Origin: Roseomonas sp. 18066
GTDB lineage: Bacteria > Pseudomonadota > Alphaproteobacteria > Acetobacterales > Acetobacteraceae
Assembly: GCF_902706185.1 (NCBI RefSeq)
Contig: NZ_CACSJM010000058.1
Location: forward strand, 1 to 35,220
DNA: 35,220 bases
Direction: 5' to 3'
Made by a program: the position numbers and the translations under genes. Positions 14,325-22,794 of this stretch are shown here, one piece after another (position 1 is the first letter of the stretch; each line of letters opens with the position of its first letter). The notes under the pieces were generated by a model. The model saw only the letters and a program-made list of their open reading frames with translations. It had not been told where the DNA came from and did no database searches.

Positions 14325-16535
14325 GTGCCTTTGTCGATGAAAATCGCCGTGCTACCTGATTTCGTTATGCCTCCGTCAAAAGCTCCCGAAGCGTTTTCCC
14401 GAGTCGTGATTGACGCCCAGCTTCGGGATGCGAAGTGGCACCTGACAGACGGGCGATCCGTTCGATATGAGTACGTGCTGCCTGACGCCACGAAGGCGGA
14501 CTACGTCCTCAGCGACCGGCACGGCCGCGCCCTCGCGGTGGTAGAGGCCAAGCGCCGCGCCATCGACCCGCTGGGCGCCGAGAAGCAGGCCCGCGATTAC
14601 GCCACCCAGCTTGGCGTCCCATTCGTGTTCCTCGCCAATGGTAAAGAAATTTGGTTCTGGGACTTCGAGCGGGAAGCTCACCCCCATCTGGTCAAGACTT
14701 TCTTCAGTCAGGAGGATCTGGAGCGCCGCGCCGCAGCCAGGGCAACCCAGAAGGATCTGATGCAGGTCGGGACCGATCCCAAGGTCGCCGGGCGCCCTTA
14801 TCAGCGGGAAGCCATCGACGCCCTGTGCAAGGAGATCACCATCGGCCGCCGCAAGCTGCTGGTCGAAATGGCGACCGGCACCGGCAAGACTCGCACGGCA
14901 GCGGCCTTTATCAAGCGCCTGTTCGAAGCCGGGCTGGTGACCCGCGTCCTTTTCCTTGTGGACCGCATCCCACTGGCCAAGCAGACCGAGGATGCCTTCG
15001 CTCAATACCTTCCGGATCTGCCCGCCTATGTCCTTCGGGCCGGGCGCAGGTTTCAGGACGAGAAGCGCATTACCATCACCACGCTGCAAAGCATGGTGAA
15101 CCTCTATTCGGAGTATTCCGCCGGGTACTTCGACCTCATCATCTCCGATGAATGCCACCGCTCGATTTACGGCAAATGGTCGGGCGTACTGAAATATTTC
15201 GACGGCATCCAGGTCGGCTTGACCGCCACACCCTGCGTCGCGTCCCCCGAAGTTCTGGCGGCCCTCTCGGACGAGGAGGACACCGCGTTCATCCGCGACA
15301 CCTTGCGGTTCTTCGAGTTGGACAAGCCCACCTACCGCTATACGCTGAAGCAGGCGATCCAGGAGGGGTTCCTCGTACCCTATCGCATCTACAAGGCCCT
15401 GACGGTCAAGACGGCGGCGGAGGGCGGCTTCCCGGTCCACCGCAGCGAATTGGATTGGTCCGCGATGGACCCCGAGACCAAGGCCGAGCTTGAAGCGCTG
15501 TTTGCCAAGGGTGACCCGATCACCATCGACCCGAACGCCTTGGAGCGCCGGTTCACCATCCCGGAACGCAACAGAGCCATCGTCCGGGAATTCCGCGACG
15601 TCGTGCTGAAAGGCTACACCGGCAAGGACGGCGTCCGGCGCTTCCCGGACGACGGCAAGACCATCGTCTTTGGGGTCACCAAGCGCCATGCCGCGACGCT
15701 GGCGCAGATGCTGGACGCGGCTTTTGCCGACAGGAAGCCGGACCCCGCCATCCGCTATGCCGACTTCGTCGTATCCGGCGCGGAGAGCCCAGCAGACGAT
15801 ACCTCCGACGCGATGGCGAAGATCGCCCGCTTCAAGAAGGAGGCGTTCCCCCGCATCCTGGTCTCCGTCAACATGCTGGACACGGGTTTTGACTGCCCGG
15901 AGGTCGTGAACCTGGTCATGGCCCGGTTCACCAAATCGGCGATTCTGTATCAGCAGATGCGGGGACGAGGCACCCGGACGGCGCCGAGCATCCACAAGAC
16001 CAGCTTCACCATCTTCGACTTCACCGGCGTGACGGACTTCCACGGCGACGCTGAGGACGTGCCAGCCGAGGGCGGCTTCGTGGTCACGGCCGAGAAGGGC
16101 AAGGATAAAGGCAAGCCGCGCGGCCTGCTGGTGCTGGACGTCAACGACCATATCGACCCGACCACGCGGGGCTGGGTGACGCTGGACGAGGATGGCAACC
16201 AGATCCGCACGCCCGAGGGCGACGCGCAGGCTGCCGAACTCGGTGCCCGGTTCGAAGCCTGGCTTCTGGCCCATGAGAGCCTGAATCCCGACCAAGTGCG
16301 GCTGCTGCGTATGCTGGGCGAGGTCATCAAGGCCAACGCGGCCGATCTCGAAAGCGTCGAGACCTATCACTTCACCATGCCGCCCTTCTCAGGTATGGGC
16401 GGGCGCCGCATGGTGGAGGCCGCCTTCGGAGGCGCCGCGCAGCTTGACGCCGTTCTGGCCGGGCTGAACGCCGCTGCTTTCCTTCGGGACGCGCCGGATG
16501 CACCGCAGCCCGACACGCCCCACGCTTCCATCTGA
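14325..16535 (+). CDS. hsdR: Type I restriction enzyme, restriction/translocation subunit HsdR
   Basis: 736 residues from GTG 14325; ATG 14337 is an alternative. This size suits the EcoEI-like (type IB) R subunits. N-terminal nuclease domain: KADYVLSDRHG then ALAVVEAKR, the D...ExK catalytic pattern, about residues 60-85. The SF2 helicase follows: Walker A MATGTGKTRT (about 184-193), DECH box in ISDECHRS (about 274-281), QVGLTATPC, then a second RecA lobe with VSVNMLDTGFDCP and QQMRGRGTRT. The C-terminal part (LRMLGEVIKANAADLESVE on) is the helical region that docks to the methylase. The complex cuts unmodified incoming DNA after ATP-driven translocation. First gene of hsdR-hsdM-hsdS, 24 bases before hsdM. 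Confidence 0.95.
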   Translation: MPLSMKIAVLPDFVMPPSKAPEAFSRVVIDAQLRDAKWHLTDGRSVRYEYVLPDATKADYVLSDRHGRALAVVEAKRRAIDPLGAEKQARDYATQLGVPFVFLANGKEIWFWDFEREAHPHLVKTFFSQEDLERRAAARATQKDLMQVGTDPKVAGRPYQREAIDALCKEITIGRRKLLVEMATGTGKTRTAAAFIKRLFEAGLVTRVLFLVDRIPLAKQTEDAFAQYLPDLPAYVLRAGRRFQDEKRITITTLQSMVNLYSEYSAGYFDLIISDECHRSIYGKWSGVLKYFDGIQVGLTATPCVASPEVLAALSDEEDTAFIRDTLRFFELDKPTYRYTLKQAIQEGFLVPYRIYKALTVKTAAEGGFPVHRSELDWSAMDPETKAELEALFAKGDPITIDPNALERRFTIPERNRAIVREFRDVVLKGYTGKDGVRRFPDDGKTIVFGVTKRHAATLAQMLDAAFADRKPDPAIRYADFVVSGAESPADDTSDAMAKIARFKKEAFPRILVSVNMLDTGFDCPEVVNLVMARFTKSAILYQQMRGRGTRTAPSIHKTSFTIFDFTGVTDFHGDAEDVPAEGGFVVTAEKGKDKGKPRGLLVLDVNDHIDPTTRGWVTLDEDGNQIRTPEGDAQAAELGARFEAWLLAHESLNPDQVRLLRMLGEVIKANAADLESVETYHFTMPPFSGMGGRRMVEAAFGGAAQLDAVLAGLNAAAFLRDAPDAPQPDTPHASI

Positions 16536-16559
16536 CACCCTGCCGCTAGGATTATCCCC

Positions 16560-18206
16560 ATGCCGATGACGGCTGACATGCGCCGCGGCGTCGACCAGAT
16601 CCGCGACTATCTCTATGGCGGTGGCTACCCGGACCCGGTGAGCAATGCGGAACAGCTTTCGTTCCTCTTCTTCTTCTACCTCGTCGAAGGATTGGATCAG
16701 GACAACGCCGACCGCGCCCGCGCCACCAAGCTCCCCTTCACCAGCATCTTCGCCGGTGAACCCTGGACGCTGAAGAACCCGCTGAATGCCGCCGCACCCG
16801 GCCAAGCCACCATCCCTCGGGACCGACTGCGTTGGAGTGTATGGGCGCGCGGCATGAGCGGCGCAGGGCTGGTGACTTTCGTGCGCGACGAGGTGTTTCC
16901 ATTCTACCTGGAAGTGGCGGAACGCTCGGCCGTGAACTTCATGGACGGCGCCCGGCTGGTCATCGACGAGCCGACCGTCCTCGCCCAGGTCGTGACCCTG
17001 ATTGACAGGCTGCGCCTGGACGATGCCGACTCGGACACCAAGGGCGACCTGTTCGAGCACATCCTCAAGCAGATCAAGCAGGCAGGCGAGCTCGGCCAGT
17101 TCCGCACCCCACGCCATATCATCCGCACCATCGTCGCCATGCTAGACCCGAAGATCGGCGAGACCATCTACGACCCCGCCGCGGGCACCGCTGGTTTCCT
17201 GGTCGCGGCCTTCAACCATATCCGGCTGGCCAACTCCGCCCAAGTGGAAGAGGTGGAAGTTGATGGCAAGACCATCCGGCGCGGCCACGGCGAGAGGCTG
17301 ACCGCCGCACAATGGAGCACGCTGAACAACGCCACCTTCTATGGCAACGACGTGGACCCGAAGATGGTCCACCTCGCCACGATGAACCTGACGCTGCGTG
17401 GGCTGGCCAATGTCCGCATCCTCAAGCGCAATGTGCTGACCTCTACGCTGGACCGCGAGGAAAAGGCCGAACTGGGCCTGCCCGATGGCGGCTATCGCGT
17501 GGTGTTGGCCAATCCGCCCTTCTCCGGGCGGCTCGACAAGGACCGGATCGTCGATGACGTGAAGGTGGGCACCAGCACCGCCACCGAACTCCTGTTCCTG
17601 AAATACATGATGGACAGCCTGGATGCCCGGGGCCGCTGCGGCGTGGTGGTGCCGGAGGGGCTGCTGTTCGGCTCGACCGGCGGCCACAAGGAAATCCGCC
17701 GCAAGCTGCTGGAAGGCTACCGGGTGGAGGCCGTGCTGTCCTTACCCGGCGGTGTGTTCCAGCCCTACAGCAGCGTGAAGACATCCGTGCTCGTCTTCGC
17801 CCGGGGCGCCGCCACGGAGCGCGTCCTGTTCCTGCATGCCGACACGGACGGTTACAAGATGGATGCTCAGCATGACCAGCCGGTGGAGGCCGATGATCTG
17901 CCCGTGCTGGCGGACGCTTATCGGAACCGCGACGCGCTTTGGGCGGAGTGGCAGGGCCGGGATCCGGCCGCAGAGTGGACGGCCAAATGGTGGTTTGCAG
18001 AGATGAGCGCCATTCGGGCACAGGACTTCAACCTGTCTGCCGGTCGCTACCGCCCTATGAGCCAGATGGCAGCAGAGCACCGCGACCCGGTGGAGTTGCT
18101 GGAAGAACTGCGAGCTATCGAGACCGAGATCCTGGCTGAGGTAGACGGCTTGATGGAGGCACTTCGGACAGTCGATCACATTGCCAGCAAAAGCGAAGCT
18201 GCTTGA
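16560..18206 (+). CDS. hsdM: Type I DNA methyltransferase subunit HsdM
   Basis: 548 residues. ATG 16560 has AGGA about 9 bases upstream. The N-terminal helical HsdM_N domain (about 8-150) begins MRRGVDQIRDYLYGGGYPDP. The catalytic domain follows: QFRTPRHIIRTIVAM, the SAM-binding motif YDPAAGTAGFLVAAF (about 205-218) and the catalytic NPPF in LANPPFSGRL (about 317-320), the N6-adenine methylase signature. It methylates the site recognised by HsdS and is needed for both modification and restriction. The stop is directly followed by the hsdS ATG, so they are coupled. All key residues are present, so the system is expected to be active. Confidence 0.96.
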   Translation: MPMTADMRRGVDQIRDYLYGGGYPDPVSNAEQLSFLFFFYLVEGLDQDNADRARATKLPFTSIFAGEPWTLKNPLNAAAPGQATIPRDRLRWSVWARGMSGAGLVTFVRDEVFPFYLEVAERSAVNFMDGARLVIDEPTVLAQVVTLIDRLRLDDADSDTKGDLFEHILKQIKQAGELGQFRTPRHIIRTIVAMLDPKIGETIYDPAAGTAGFLVAAFNHIRLANSAQVEEVEVDGKTIRRGHGERLTAAQWSTLNNATFYGNDVDPKMVHLATMNLTLRGLANVRILKRNVLTSTLDREEKAELGLPDGGYRVVLANPPFSGRLDKDRIVDDVKVGTSTATELLFLKYMMDSLDARGRCGVVVPEGLLFGSTGGHKEIRRKLLEGYRVEAVLSLPGGVFQPYSSVKTSVLVFARGAATERVLFLHADTDGYKMDAQHDQPVEADDLPVLADAYRNRDALWAEWQGRDPAAEWTAKWWFAEMSAIRAQDFNLSAGRYRPMSQMAAEHRDPVELLEELRAIETEILAEVDGLMEALRTVDHIASKSEAA

Positions 18207-19400
18207 ATGCCCCGCCTCAACGAGCTTGCTGAAATTGTCCGCGGCGTTTCCTTCGATAAGGAGGATGCTTCTGATACTCCGTCGCCGGAAAGGCTGCCAA
18301 TCCTGCGGGCAGGCAACATTCAAGAGACGCTGCATCTCGACGAAAACTTGGTTTTCGTTCCGCACCACCGGGTAAGCACGAGGCAGATGTTACTAATTGG
18401 CGACATCGTCATTTGCATGTCGTCCGGAAGTTCCGAAATTGTAGGCAAGACAGCAGTCCTCGAAGGTCATTGGGTTGGAAGTGTTGGAGCCTTCTGCGCA
18501 ATCATTCGTCCTCGCAAAGGCATTTCTGTTCCAGGATATATTGCGTCTTGGCTTCGCTCGCCTGCTTTCCGTGCGTGGAGTAGCCGGTCTGAGGGCATTA
18601 ACATCAAGAATATCCGTCGCTCTGAACTAGAGCAGCTTGAGGTTCCACTTCCACCCTCTGACGAGCAAAACCGTATTGTGGACCTCCTTGATCGCACCAC
18701 CAGCATTCGCAGGCTGCGGCGGCAGGCGCAGGAGACGGCCCGCCAGATCGTCCCCGCCCTGTTCAACAAGATGTTCGGCGATCCAGTGGCCAACTCGATG
18801 GGATGGGCTGTCCGGCCGCTTGGCGAGATTGTGGCTGGTTTTGAGGGTGGTCGGAACCTCCAAGCTGACGCCGAAACCGGCGCCAATGGTGTGCTCAAAA
18901 TCCTAAAAGTGAGCGCCGTTACGTCCGGCAGTTTCAGAGCTACTGAAGCGAAGCCTGCGCCACCCAACTATGTCCCCCCCTCACATCATTTCGTGCGTGA
19001 TGGTGACCTACTCATCAGTCGGGCGAATACGGCCGAACTGGTTGGCGCCACGGCCATGGTCCGCAATCCCCCACCAAACCTCCTGTTGCCCGACAAGATT
19101 TGGCGAGTTCTGTGGCGCGAGCCAACGCAGGTTACGCCAGAGTTTCTCCTCGCCTGGTTCAAGCAACCAGGCATCAGAGCTGCCATGTCGCGCCTTTCAT
19201 CCGGGACCAGCGTAAGCATGCGGAACATCTCGCAGGGGAGACTTTCGACGGTTGGCATCATATTGCCGCCTCTGGAATTGCAGCGGCAATTTGCGGCGCA
19301 GAGCGCCTCCCTCGAACGGCTTACGATGGATCAGATGACCGGCCAGCACATCGAGCGTGCGCTGACCGTCACTCTCCAGGCGAATCTTTTCAGCGGCTGA
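18207..19400 (+). CDS. hsdS: Type I RM specificity subunit HsdS
   Basis: 397 residues, full length. ATG 18207 follows the hsdM stop without a gap. Two target-recognition domains are seen: TRD1 about residues 3-150, ending in the conserved ELEQLEVPLPPSDEQNRIVD, and TRD2 about 205-350, ending in RLSTVGIILPPLELQRQFAA. Each is followed by a long helix (RIVDLLDRTTSIRRLRRQAQ and its C-terminal equivalent). Together they read a bipartite DNA site. The TRDs, above all TRD1 (about 18250-18650), are notably AT-richer than hsdM, as expected if recognition domains were exchanged by transfer. The 3' end overlaps the end of the opposite-strand gene by 11 bases. The target sequence cannot be predicted by eye. 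Confidence 0.94.
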   Translation: MPRLNELAEIVRGVSFDKEDASDTPSPERLPILRAGNIQETLHLDENLVFVPHHRVSTRQMLLIGDIVICMSSGSSEIVGKTAVLEGHWVGSVGAFCAIIRPRKGISVPGYIASWLRSPAFRAWSSRSEGINIKNIRRSELEQLEVPLPPSDEQNRIVDLLDRTTSIRRLRRQAQETARQIVPALFNKMFGDPVANSMGWAVRPLGEIVAGFEGGRNLQADAETGANGVLKILKVSAVTSGSFRATEAKPAPPNYVPPSHHFVRDGDLLISRANTAELVGATAMVRNPPPNLLLPDKIWRVLWREPTQVTPEFLLAWFKQPGIRAAMSRLSSGTSVSMRNISQGRLSTVGIILPPLELQRQFAAQSASLERLTMDQMTGQHIERALTVTLQANLFSG

Positions 19401-20184
19401 ACCCTGGCGGTGATGGCGGGACGGGTGCTGAGGAGGCAGAAAAACATTCACCCTCAGGGGGTGGCCAAACCCCCAGCGGCGCCCCTGGCTGATGGCCGCC
19501 AACGTCAGGCCAGCGCTGTAACGCCTCGCCACCCACCCGATCCAGTTCGCGCAGCAATGCCCGACGCTCCGCCTCACCGGCGCCTACACGCCGTAGGCGA
19601 GCACAGATGCCGATGGCTGCCGTGCCGGTCATCGCGTTGATGGCGGCAGCATGGGCAGGGGCAAGGAATTCGACCGCTTCAGGGATGCAGCCCGGCGCCA
19701 CCTCCGGCTGGCCCGACAGTTTCCACTCCGCATAGGCTACCGCCGCCGCCGCTCGTTCCCGCAGCGGCACGGAGCAGCCGCGCGCCAGCCGCTCCCGCAG
19801 CGCTTCCCGGCGGTTCAAACGCCGCGCGGTGGGGTGGCGCCCATCGAATCCTTCCCAAGGGTCCGGCAGCGCCAGTTGCGCCAGCAGCGCGGCCATGCCG
19901 CCCAACAGGCGGAACAGAGTCTGGCCTTCCCAGGACCGCAGGAACCCGGCGACCAAGTCGTCCCGCCGTGGCGGGACAGGGCGCCGCAGCCGCCGCCACC
20001 ATGCCCAGCGCACCAGGCGCCGCGCCCGCTCTCGCAGACCCGCCCGCAGGGCCAGAACTTCCAGCCAGGATGGTGGGCGCCCGAGACGCTGCCTCAGCCA
20101 GCGGACCAGAACATGATCGGGCGCATCCATCGCGGGGACGTCGGCCCCATCGGTGAAGGCCAGTTCGAACGAAGCGGACGGCAT
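19390..20184 (-). CDS. Unknown protein in the mobilization operon
   Basis: 264 residues. It starts 15 bases after the relaxase stop, same strand, so it is very likely co-transcribed with the relaxase. It is Arg/Trp/Leu-rich, with LRERARRLVRWAWWRRLRRP around residue 50 and long predicted helices throughout (LRERLARGCSVPLRERAAAA). The C-terminal 40 residues are Pro/Gly-rich. No signal peptide; the hydrophobic LLGGMAALLAQLAL is too short to be a sure membrane segment. I do not recognise a family. By position an accessory mobilization protein or a relaxosome component is likely; this is inference. Its end overlaps the end of hsdS by 11 bases. Confidence 0.65.
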   Translation of the reverse strand: MPSASFELAFTDGADVPAMDAPDHVLVRWLRQRLGRPPSWLEVLALRAGLRERARRLVRWAWWRRLRRPVPPRRDDLVAGFLRSWEGQTLFRLLGGMAALLAQLALPDPWEGFDGRHPTARRLNRREALRERLARGCSVPLRERAAAAVAYAEWKLSGQPEVAPGCIPEAVEFLAPAHAAAINAMTGTAAIGICARLRRVGAGEAERRALLRELDRVGGEALQRWPDVGGHQPGAPLGVWPPPEGECFSASSAPVPPSPPGFSR

Positions 20185-20199
20185 GGAATGATCCTCCGA

Positions 20200-21579
20200 T
20201 TATCGAGGCCCAGGCGTTGGAGCGTTGCCGGGCGCTGAGCCAGAGCGCAGCCGGTCCAGTTCATGCGCGAGCCTGTCCCGCTGGGTGCCCAGGCTGGCGG
20301 CGGCCTCGGAAATGGCGGCAAGGCGGGTTTCAGCCTGCTGCAATGCCTTCTGCGACCGTTCGGCTTCGATGCGGGCCAGGGCCACACGCCCGGCCGCGAC
20401 GGCTTGCTCCTCCGCCCGCGCGACCTCCGCCGCCTCCCGCGCCACCGCCGCCGGGGCCATGCCGCGCAAGCCATGCAGCAGGGCGCCAACCCAGACGCCG
20501 ATGCCACGGGCGCCGGTCCGAACCCGCTCGGCCTCTGCCCGCGCTGATCCAAGGATTCGTCGCGCCTCACCCCGCGCTTGGTCGATGAGAGCTTGGCCAC
20601 GAGCCGCGAGCCATCGCGTCCGCTGTTCCGCCTTTGCTTGCGCGGCCTCGGCCGCATCAGCGGCGGCCTTCGCCTTGATCGCCTGCTCCCGGGCGGTCCT
20701 GATGGCTGCTTGGGCACGTTCCGCCGCGGCACTCGCCCGTACCTGCAAGGATTCGGCTGCGGCCTTCTTTGCGTTGGCGGCGCCGGTCACCATCGCGGCG
20801 GCCTGTCGGGCCGCTTCCGCATCCGCCCGTGCTGCCTCAGCCGCCCTCTGGGCCTCGGCGGCGGCCGCAACCCCGGCCTTCTCGGCGTGCCACTCCGCCC
20901 GCGTCAGGCGTCGCCGCGCCGGTCCGATCCGCGCCAATGCGCAAGGAATACCGACCGAGCGCCAGAAGCCATCCTGCATGGCGCGCATCGCCCGGCGATA
21001 GGCGTGATCACCGGCCGCGTTGGCGGCCTTGGCCTCGGCCCCTTCGGCCAGGGCGGCGGATTTCGTGTTTTCCTTGGCTGCCACGCCAGGATGCAGGCGC
21101 CGTGCCCGCATGTCCGCGTCCCGGGGAAGGACATAGGCGTGAAGGTGGGCGTGCTTCTCATCGACATGGCGGATGACGGAAGCTAGGTTGTCGCCCCATT
21201 GGCCTCGCAACCAGGCAAGAACACGTTGTTCCCACGCCGCTACCTCTGCGGCGATCTCCGGACTATCCCGAACCTCCGCCATGGTGGCCGGGTGCGACGC
21301 GACCACCGTCATCAAGGTCAACTGGTCCTGGCGAATCTTGCGGGTCTTCCCGCCCGCGATGGTTGCCAAAGCGGTAGCGGCTTGGCGGTCGTGGGAAGTC
21401 CGCAAATCAACCAGGGATAGCCCGAAGACCACGTCCGGCGGTTCAGGGCTTTCAACGTGCGGGCATGACCCCGGGCGCCTCTCGGCTTCGGAGAGGACGT
21501 AATCCACCGACCGGCCCCGCGCATCAGCTTTGCGCGCGTAGCCCTCGATATGCACGAACTGGTAGCCGCGTCCCTCCAT
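20200..21579 (-). CDS. mob: MobV/Pre-family relaxase (plasmid mobilization protein)
   Basis: 459 residues from ATG 21579, where a conserved-looking N-terminus begins (YQFVHIEGYARKA); a longer open frame to 21723 lacks support. About residues 137-150 read RHVDEKHAHLHAYVLP, the metal-binding H-x-D-E-x-x-x-H-x-H motif typical of Mob_Pre relaxases. The N-terminal 200 residues are the relaxase domain. From about 230 the protein is a long Ala/Glu/Arg coiled coil (AEAARADAEAARQAAA and so on), a common relaxase tail. It should nick at oriT and lead one strand into a recipient using a helper's secretion system. An inverted-repeat cluster lies 150-210 bases upstream. First gene of a two-gene operon. 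The specific MobV subclass is uncertain. Confidence 0.82.
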   Translation of the reverse strand: MEGRGYQFVHIEGYARKADARGRSVDYVLSEAERRPGSCPHVESPEPPDVVFGLSLVDLRTSHDRQAATALATIAGGKTRKIRQDQLTLMTVVASHPATMAEVRDSPEIAAEVAAWEQRVLAWLRGQWGDNLASVIRHVDEKHAHLHAYVLPRDADMRARRLHPGVAAKENTKSAALAEGAEAKAANAAGDHAYRRAMRAMQDGFWRSVGIPCALARIGPARRRLTRAEWHAEKAGVAAAAEAQRAAEAARADAEAARQAAAMVTGAANAKKAAAESLQVRASAAAERAQAAIRTAREQAIKAKAAADAAEAAQAKAEQRTRWLAARGQALIDQARGEARRILGSARAEAERVRTGARGIGVWVGALLHGLRGMAPAAVAREAAEVARAEEQAVAAGRVALARIEAERSQKALQQAETRLAAISEAAASLGTQRDRLAHELDRLRSGSAPGNAPTPGPR

Positions 21580-21730
21580 CCCCCATTGGTTTGCCGCGGG
21601 GATGCAAGGCACAAGCAATCCAGCAAGCAGGCGCTTCGCATAGTGACCGACTACCGCTATTCCACCGGGCTGCGCCCGCCTCCATAGCCGTCGGCTCTCC
21701 GAGGGGTTCTTCCGGGGCTCCACCCCTGCC

Positions 21731-21788
21731 GGACGGCGTCCTTTCGACGACGTCCCTGCCCACTTACGGTCAGAAGGACTGAGGGCAG
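21731..21788 (-). other. Candidate origin of transfer (oriT) upstream of the relaxase
   Basis: GGACGGCGTC (21731-21740) and GACGACGTCC (21746-21755) form a 10-bp inverted repeat with one mismatch and a 5-base loop. CTGCCC (21756-21761) and GGGCAG (21783-21788) form a second one directly adjoining. Inverted repeats just upstream of a MobV relaxase gene are where oriT usually lies. The nick site is not identified. Confidence 0.4.
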
Positions 21789-21926
21789 GACCCGGAGGCG
21801 AAAGATGCCGTTGCAGCCCTCATAGCACCGGCGATCATGGACATAGCCTTAGAGCCGTTCGTGGGGGGTGCCGGATACTTCCCGCTCTCGCCGCAGGGCC
21901 GATTCGGGAACAGGCCCCTGAGTTGC

Positions 21927-21949
21927 GGTTGCACCATGGTTGCGGGGCA
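21927..21949 (+). repeat. Right subterminal 23-bp repeat (candidate integrase arm site)
   Basis: GGTTGCAC, two bases, TGGTTGCGGGGCA; identical to 10457-10479 except for the two central bases and in the same orientation. It stands 115 bases inside the right attachment repeat. A further GTTGC is directly upstream at 21922-21926. Confidence 0.7.
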
Positions 21950-22032
21950 GCGCATAAATTCGTGTACAAGTCGAGAACACGTCATTTGCAGCAAGACGCT
22001 GGCAGGGAAGGAAATTTCCAAAATTCCCCAAT

Positions 22033-22053
22033 GTTGACAATACCTTAGTCAAC
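22033..22053. promoter_or_regulatory. Inverted repeat near the right attachment site
   Basis: GTTGAC (22033-22038) and GTCAAC (22048-22053), nine bases between, in AT-rich DNA 11 bases from the right att repeat. It could be a binding site for a recombination directionality factor or IHF-like protein, or a terminator for the tRNA transcript reading leftwards. Function not shown. Confidence 0.35.
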
Positions 22054-22061
22054 AAATTTGG

Positions 22062-22136
<75 letters not shown>

Positions 22137-22220
22137 CCGGCCTGCGGGTATCCCCTTGAGGCCCGCCCCTTTTGCCGCCTTTGCCCGGTCGCAGCAATCC
22201 CCCGATCGTCGGGCCGCGCC

Positions 22221-22688
22221 TTACCCCAGGCGGCGCGGCGCCAGCGGGGCCGCCAGGGCCAATGGCTGGGCCAAGGGTTGGGCCAAGGGCTGGTTCAGGC
22301 TGGGGCCGAGCTCCGGCCCCAGATGGCGCAGCAGGCCGAGGCAGGCCTCGCGCTGGCGCCGCGTCTCGGCCTGCGCCAGGTCGCGTTCCGCCTCGGCGGC
22401 CTGGCGGGCGGCGCGGGCGGCGGCCAGGTCCTCCGCCCAGCGGCGGCGTTCCTCGGCGATCAGCCGCAGCTCGGCCTCGCGCAGCGCGATCAGCCGGGTG
22501 ATCTCGGCTTCCTGGCGGGCGTCGCGGGCGGCCTCGGTCGCGCGGCGCTCCTGCCGCCAGCCGCGCCAGGCCTGCCAGGCCTGCAGCAGCAGCCAGGCGC
22601 TGACCCCGAGCGCGCCGGTGCCCAGCGCGGCCAGCGGCGTGGCGACCCCGGGCAGCGCCGCGGGCGGATCAATGGAAAAAGAATCCAT
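22221..22688 (-). CDS. Single-pass membrane protein with coiled-coil tail
   Basis: 155 residues from ATG 22688, chosen for GGAG about 9 bases upstream; ATG 22721 would add eleven residues. A membrane segment at about 15-38 (ALGTGALGVSAWLLLQAW) is followed by a long charged Ala/Glu/Arg coiled coil (about 45-120). Near the C-terminus QPLA occurs three times in tandem (DNA repeat at about 22258-22293). The form recalls phage spanin or Rz-like and other small envelope coiled-coil proteins, but no phage genes are near. It is the first chromosomal gene right of the tRNA and divergent from the S24 regulator. Function unknown. Confidence 0.65.
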   Translation of the reverse strand: MDSFSIDPPAALPGVATPLAALGTGALGVSAWLLLQAWQAWRGWRQERRATEAARDARQEAEITRLIALREAELRLIAEERRRWAEDLAAARAARQAAEAERDLAQAETRRQREACLGLLRHLGPELGPSLNQPLAQPLAQPLALAAPLAPRRLG

Positions 22689-22733
22689 CGGGCGGGGCTC
22701 CGGCATCGGGGGGACTTGCATGGCGTGACGCTA

Positions 22734-22749
22734 TTTGCATAATTGCAAA
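22734..22749. promoter_or_regulatory. Candidate operator between divergent genes
   Basis: TTTGCA, TAAT, TGCAAA: a perfect 6-bp inverted repeat in an AT-rich spot between the genes at 22688 (reverse) and 22795 (forward). A natural operator for the HTH/S24 protein encoded next to it, which would then control itself and the divergent gene. Confidence 0.55.
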
Positions 22750-22756
22750 CATACAA

Positions 22757-22771
22757 GAACGAATACCGAAC
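22757..22771 (+). promoter_or_regulatory. SOS (LexA) box upstream of the S24 gene
   Basis: GAAC, seven bases (GAATACC), GAAC: a perfect match to the alphaproteobacterial LexA-binding direct repeat GAAC-N7-GAAC. It lies 23 bases before the ATG at 22795, where bound LexA would block transcription. The short motif could occur by chance, but the position before a LexA-like gene strengthens it. Confidence 0.6.
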
Positions 22772-22794
22772 ATCCGCGTGAGGGGAATTCCCGC

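Larger units (their letters stand above)
21580..22061. other. Gene-free right end of the element
   Basis: No convincing gene. The stretch holds the paired inverted repeats at 21731-21788, a subterminal 23-bp repeat at 21927-21949, an AT-rich part from about 21950 and an inverted repeat GTTGAC/GTCAAC at 22033-22053 close to the right attachment site. It looks like a control region for transfer and recombination. Confidence 0.6.

Noticed and set aside
18207..19400. Phase-variable hsdS switched by the serine recombinase
   Set aside because: There is only one hsdS, with no second inverted copy, no partial TRD gene and no inverted repeats in the genes around it.
21580..21723. A 48-residue N-terminal extension of the relaxase
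   Set aside because: The extension has no family-like sequence; conserved-looking relaxase sequence begins at ATG 21579.
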